Assembly (NCBI GenBank): GCA_031178025.1
Contig: JAPSJU010000088.1
Location: forward strand, 1-7,637
Source: Agromyces sp.
GTDB taxonomy: Bacteria; Actinomycetota; Actinomycetes; Actinomycetales; Microbacteriaceae
Direction: 5' to 3'
DNA: 7,637 bases
Positions within the stretch are counted from its first letter, which is position 1. Every line of letters begins with the position of its first letter. A program made the translations under genes and the position numbers. The notes below the pieces were generated by a model that saw only the letters and a list, made by a program, of their open reading frames with translations, had not been told where the DNA came from and made no database searches. Shown in pieces: positions 5,649 through 7,637 of the stretch.

Positions 5649-7255
5649 TGCGACCCTTCGAAGCCGCCACGGCGTCCCCCGGCGATCCCTGGCTGAACAT
5701 CGCGATCTTCGGGGCGTTCGTCGCGATCACGATGATCATCGTGTTCCGCGCGAGCCGCAACAACAAGACCGCGTCGGACTACTACGCCGCCGGCCGCTCG
5801 TTCACGGGTGGCCAGAACGGCTCCGCGATCGCCGGCGACTACCTGTCGGCGGCATCCTTCCTCGGCATCGTCGGCGCCATCGCCGTCACCGGGTACGACG
5901 GGTTCCTCTACTCGATCGGCTTCCTCGTGGCGTGGCTCGTGGCGCTGCTGCTCGTCGCCGAGCTCCTGCGCAACACGGGGCGCTTCACGATGGCCGACGT
6001 GCTCTCGTTCCGCCTCTCCCAGCGGCCGGTGCGCATCGCGGCCGCGACCACGACGCTCGTCGTCTGCTTCTTCTACCTGCTCGCACAGATGGCGGGTGCC
6101 GGCGGCCTCGTCTCGCTCCTGCTGGGCATCGGCGACGAGGTCGGCCAGGCCCTCGTGATCACGGTGGTCGGCGCGCTCATGATCCTCTACGTGCTGATCG
6201 GCGGCATGAAGGGCACCACGTGGGTGCAGATCATCAAGGCGGGCCTGCTCATCGCGGGCGCCGCGGTGATGACCGTGTGGGTGCTCGCCGTCAACGGCTT
6301 CAACCTCTCGACGCTGCTCGACAACGCGGTCGCGACCGCCGGCAACCCGGCGATCCTCGATCCGGGCCTCAAGTACGGCGTCTCGGAGATCGCGAAGCTC
6401 GACTTCCTCTCGCTGGGCCTCGCGCTCGTACTCGGCACGGCGGCGCTGCCGCACGTGCTCATGCGGTTCTACACCGTGCCGACGGCGAAGGAGGCGCGCA
6501 AGTCCGTCGTCTGGGCGATCTGGCTCATCGGCATCTTCTACGTGTTCACGCTCGTGCTCGGCTACGGCGCCGCTGCCCTGATCGGCCCCGAGACGATCGC
6601 CGCCGCTCCGGGCGGCGCCAACTCCGCGGCCCCGCTGCTGGCGTTCGAACTCGGCGGGCCGGTGCTGCTCGGCCTCATCGCCGCGATCGCGTTCGCGACG
6701 ATCCTCGCGGTCGTCGCGGGCCTCACCATCACCGCCGCCGCCTCGTTCGCCCACGACATCTACGCGAGCGTCGTGAAGAAGGGCAAGCCGGAAGCGGGCG
6801 CCGAGGTGAAGGTCGCGCGGCGCACGGTGGTGGTGATCGGCGTCATCGCGATCATCGGCGGCATCGGCGCGAACGGGCAGAACGTCGCCTTCCTCGTCGC
6901 CTTGGCGTTCGCGGTCGCGGCATCCGCCAACCTGCCGACGATCGTCTACTCGCTCTTCTGGCGGCGATTCACGACGCGTGGAGCGCTGTGGAGCATGTAC
7001 GGCGGCCTCGTCTCGGCGATCCTCCTCATCGCGCTCTCGCCGGTCGTCTCCGGAACGCCGACGTCGATGCTGCCCGGGGCGGACTTCGACATCGTGCCGC
7101 TCTCGAACCCCGGCATCATCTCCATCCCGCTCGCCTTCCTCCTCGGCTGGCTCGGCACCGTGCTCGACACGCGCCGAGAGGACCCGGCCAAGCAGTCCGA
7201 GATGGAGGTGCGCTCGCTCACGGGCGTCGGCGCTGAGAAGGCGACGAGCCACTAG
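5648..7255 (+). CDS. actP: ActP-type cation/acetate symporter (SSS family)
   Basis: Inner-membrane symporter that imports acetate and related short monocarboxylates (glycolate and pyruvate in characterised relatives) with a cation. The 535 residues are close to the 549 of E. coli ActP, with about 13 hydrophobic segments. Signatures are NKTASDYYAAGRSFTGGQNG (39-58), AIAGDYLSAASFLGIVGA (60-77), LIGGMKGTTWVQIIKAGLL (183-201), LGTAALPHVLMRFYTVP (262-278), IAFATILAVVAGLTITAAASFAHDIYA (347-373, very close to the ActP segment as I recall it), and GQNVAFLVALAFAVAASANLPTIVYSLFW near the end. It starts at the ATG overlapping the yjcH stop, with AGGTGA 7 nt upstream. The adjacent yjcH-like gene supports the ActP call over proline or sugar symporters. 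In actinobacteria the related MctC carries pyruvate, propionate and acetate, so a broader carboxylate range is plausible. A long hairpin follows the stop. Confidence 0.93.
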   Translation: MRPFEAATASPGDPWLNIAIFGAFVAITMIIVFRASRNNKTASDYYAAGRSFTGGQNGSAIAGDYLSAASFLGIVGAIAVTGYDGFLYSIGFLVAWLVALLLVAELLRNTGRFTMADVLSFRLSQRPVRIAAATTTLVVCFFYLLAQMAGAGGLVSLLLGIGDEVGQALVITVVGALMILYVLIGGMKGTTWVQIIKAGLLIAGAAVMTVWVLAVNGFNLSTLLDNAVATAGNPAILDPGLKYGVSEIAKLDFLSLGLALVLGTAALPHVLMRFYTVPTAKEARKSVVWAIWLIGIFYVFTLVLGYGAAALIGPETIAAAPGGANSAAPLLAFELGGPVLLGLIAAIAFATILAVVAGLTITAAASFAHDIYASVVKKGKPEAGAEVKVARRTVVVIGVIAIIGGIGANGQNVAFLVALAFAVAASANLPTIVYSLFWRRFTTRGALWSMYGGLVSAILLIALSPVVSGTPTSMLPGADFDIVPLSNPGIISIPLAFLLGWLGTVLDTRREDPAKQSEMEVRSLTGVGAEKATSH

Positions 7256-7301
7256 GGCTTCGGCGCGGCGGGAACGCCTGCCCCGGCCGCGTCGAATACA
7301 C

Positions 7302-7350
7302 CGACGGGGGCGGATGTCGCGACCACGCGTCGCGGCATCCGCCCCCGTCG
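7302..7350. terminator. Long hairpin terminator between convergent actP and a small minus-strand gene
   Basis: Inverted repeat with 22-nt arms (7302-7323 and 7329-7350) and a 5-nt loop. Twenty-one pairs are Watson-Crick and one is G·U in the plus-strand RNA, or an A/C mismatch in the minus-strand RNA. It starts 47 bases after the actP stop and lies 66 bases beyond the stop of the convergent small reading frame, so it could serve both strands. There is no U-tract, as in the hairpin after purA. Confidence 0.8.
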
Positions 7351-7415
7351 CGCGGGCGGCGGTGCGCTACGGCGTGTGCATGCCGAGTGACCCCTACGGC
7401 TGGATCAGTACCCGG

Positions 7416-7595
7416 CTAGTCGCCGTCGACCGCACCACCGAGATCGCCGGCTTCTGCAGCAGAGAATTCGCGATCCGGCGCGACGTGGGTGGCGGAGGTG
7501 CCCTGGGAATCTCCCGCGCGCAGCTTCGCCGACTCCAGCGCCCGCTCGATGGCGAGGTCCGTGTCGGATCCGGGTTCGATGTGCCGATCGCTCAT
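7416..7595 (-). CDS. Small hypothetical protein, 59 residues
   Basis: No family recognised. The reading frame begins MSDRHIEPGSDTDLAIERAL and ends in TAG at 7416-7418. The protein is hydrophilic and acidic overall, with no membrane helix, signal peptide or cysteines. Residues about 12-27 could form an amphipathic helix, and the C-terminal half is rich in Ala, Gly and Asp and looks disordered. Support for a real gene: AAAGGGGG (7603-7610) lies 7 nt before the ATG, a TACGAT -10 element lies upstream, about three quarters of codons end in G or C, as expected for this genome, and the frame ends before a hairpin shared with actP. The competing minus frame over the same bases (7405-7620) has no Shine-Dalgarno and an Arg-rich nonsense composition. 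The function cannot be predicted. Confidence 0.6.
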   Translation of the reverse strand: MSDRHIEPGSDTDLAIERALESAKLRAGDSQGTSATHVAPDREFSAAEAGDLGGAVDGD

Positions 7596-7602
7596 TGGAA
7601 TG

Positions 7603-7610
7603 CCCCCTTT
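7603..7610 (-). promoter_or_regulatory. Shine-Dalgarno for the 59-residue protein
   Basis: AAAGGGGG on the minus strand is followed by 7 nt and then ATG at 7595. It is a purine-rich stretch with near-ideal spacing and is the main reason to prefer this frame over the overlapping longer one. Confidence 0.6.
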
Positions 7611-7618
7611 GCGAATCC

Positions 7619-7624
7619 ATCGTA
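7619..7624 (-). promoter_or_regulatory. Candidate -10 element for the small minus-strand gene
   Basis: TACGAT on the minus strand fits TAnnnT. Transcription would start near 7612, giving a leader of about 17 nt that contains the Shine-Dalgarno at 7603-7610. The matching -35 would lie beyond the end of the window, so it cannot be checked. Confidence 0.45.
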
Positions 7625-7637
7625 GACGCGAGCGGTC

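Noticed and set aside
5423..7252. 609-codon minus-strand open frame opposite actP
   Set aside because: It is antisense to a clear symporter gene, and its translation is an Arg/Asp/Glu/His-rich low-complexity string typical of antisense frames in GC-rich coding DNA, with no recognisable domain.
7398..7407. GGCTGGATCA, resembling the 3' end of 16S rRNA
   Set aside because: Only a 10-base match, not followed by the anti-Shine-Dalgarno CCTCC and not preceded by recognisable rRNA.
7361..7436. tRNA-like segment: GGTGCG and CGCACC 76 nt apart
   Set aside because: The outer stem pairs at 6 of 7 positions, but there is no TTCRA loop, no D-loop consensus and no cloverleaf, and it runs into the small reading frame.

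Overview
This window looks like chromosomal DNA from a high-GC actinobacterium, most likely a member of the Microbacteriaceae. That is inferred from the roughly 70% GC content, GTG starts, probable leaderless genes, hairpins without U-tracts, and the actinobacterial style of the proteins. Nothing in it looks like a phage, insertion sequence, CRISPR array or RNA gene.

Layout. (1) 1-410, plus: the 3' end of purA, followed by a GC-rich hairpin. (2) 493-1182, plus: a RimJ/RimL-type GNAT acetyltransferase, convergent with the next block. (3) 5070-1210, minus: a tightly packed four-gene operon in transcription order LytS-type histidine kinase, LytTR response regulator, two-helix DUF485-like membrane protein, and sodium/solute symporter (SSS family). 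All three junctions are 4-nt stop/start overlaps (GTGA, ATGA, GTGA). (4) 5071-5273: a 203-bp divergent control region. (5) 5274-7255, plus: a yjcH-like DUF485 protein and an ActP-type monocarboxylate symporter, joined by a 1-nt TGATG overlap. (6) 7256-7637: a 22-bp-stem hairpin, then a 59-codon minus-strand reading frame with its own Shine-Dalgarno sequence and -10 element.

How the genes may work together. Two paralogous 'DUF485 small protein + SSS symporter' pairs sit back to back, and a LytS/LytTR two-component system is built into one of them. In E. coli, LytS/LytTR pairs (BtsSR, YpdAB) control carboxylate uptake. SSS members of the ActP/MctC group carry acetate, pyruvate, propionate or glycolate. 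The simplest reading is a carboxylate-sensing and uptake locus in which the response regulator acts on the shared divergent region. That region holds two direct copies of GCCGCTC(G/A) with a 13-bp spacer, which closely resembles the E. coli BtsR operator as I remember it. The substrates, the signal and the regulatory link are inferences. The gene families and the gene arrangement are read directly from the sequence.
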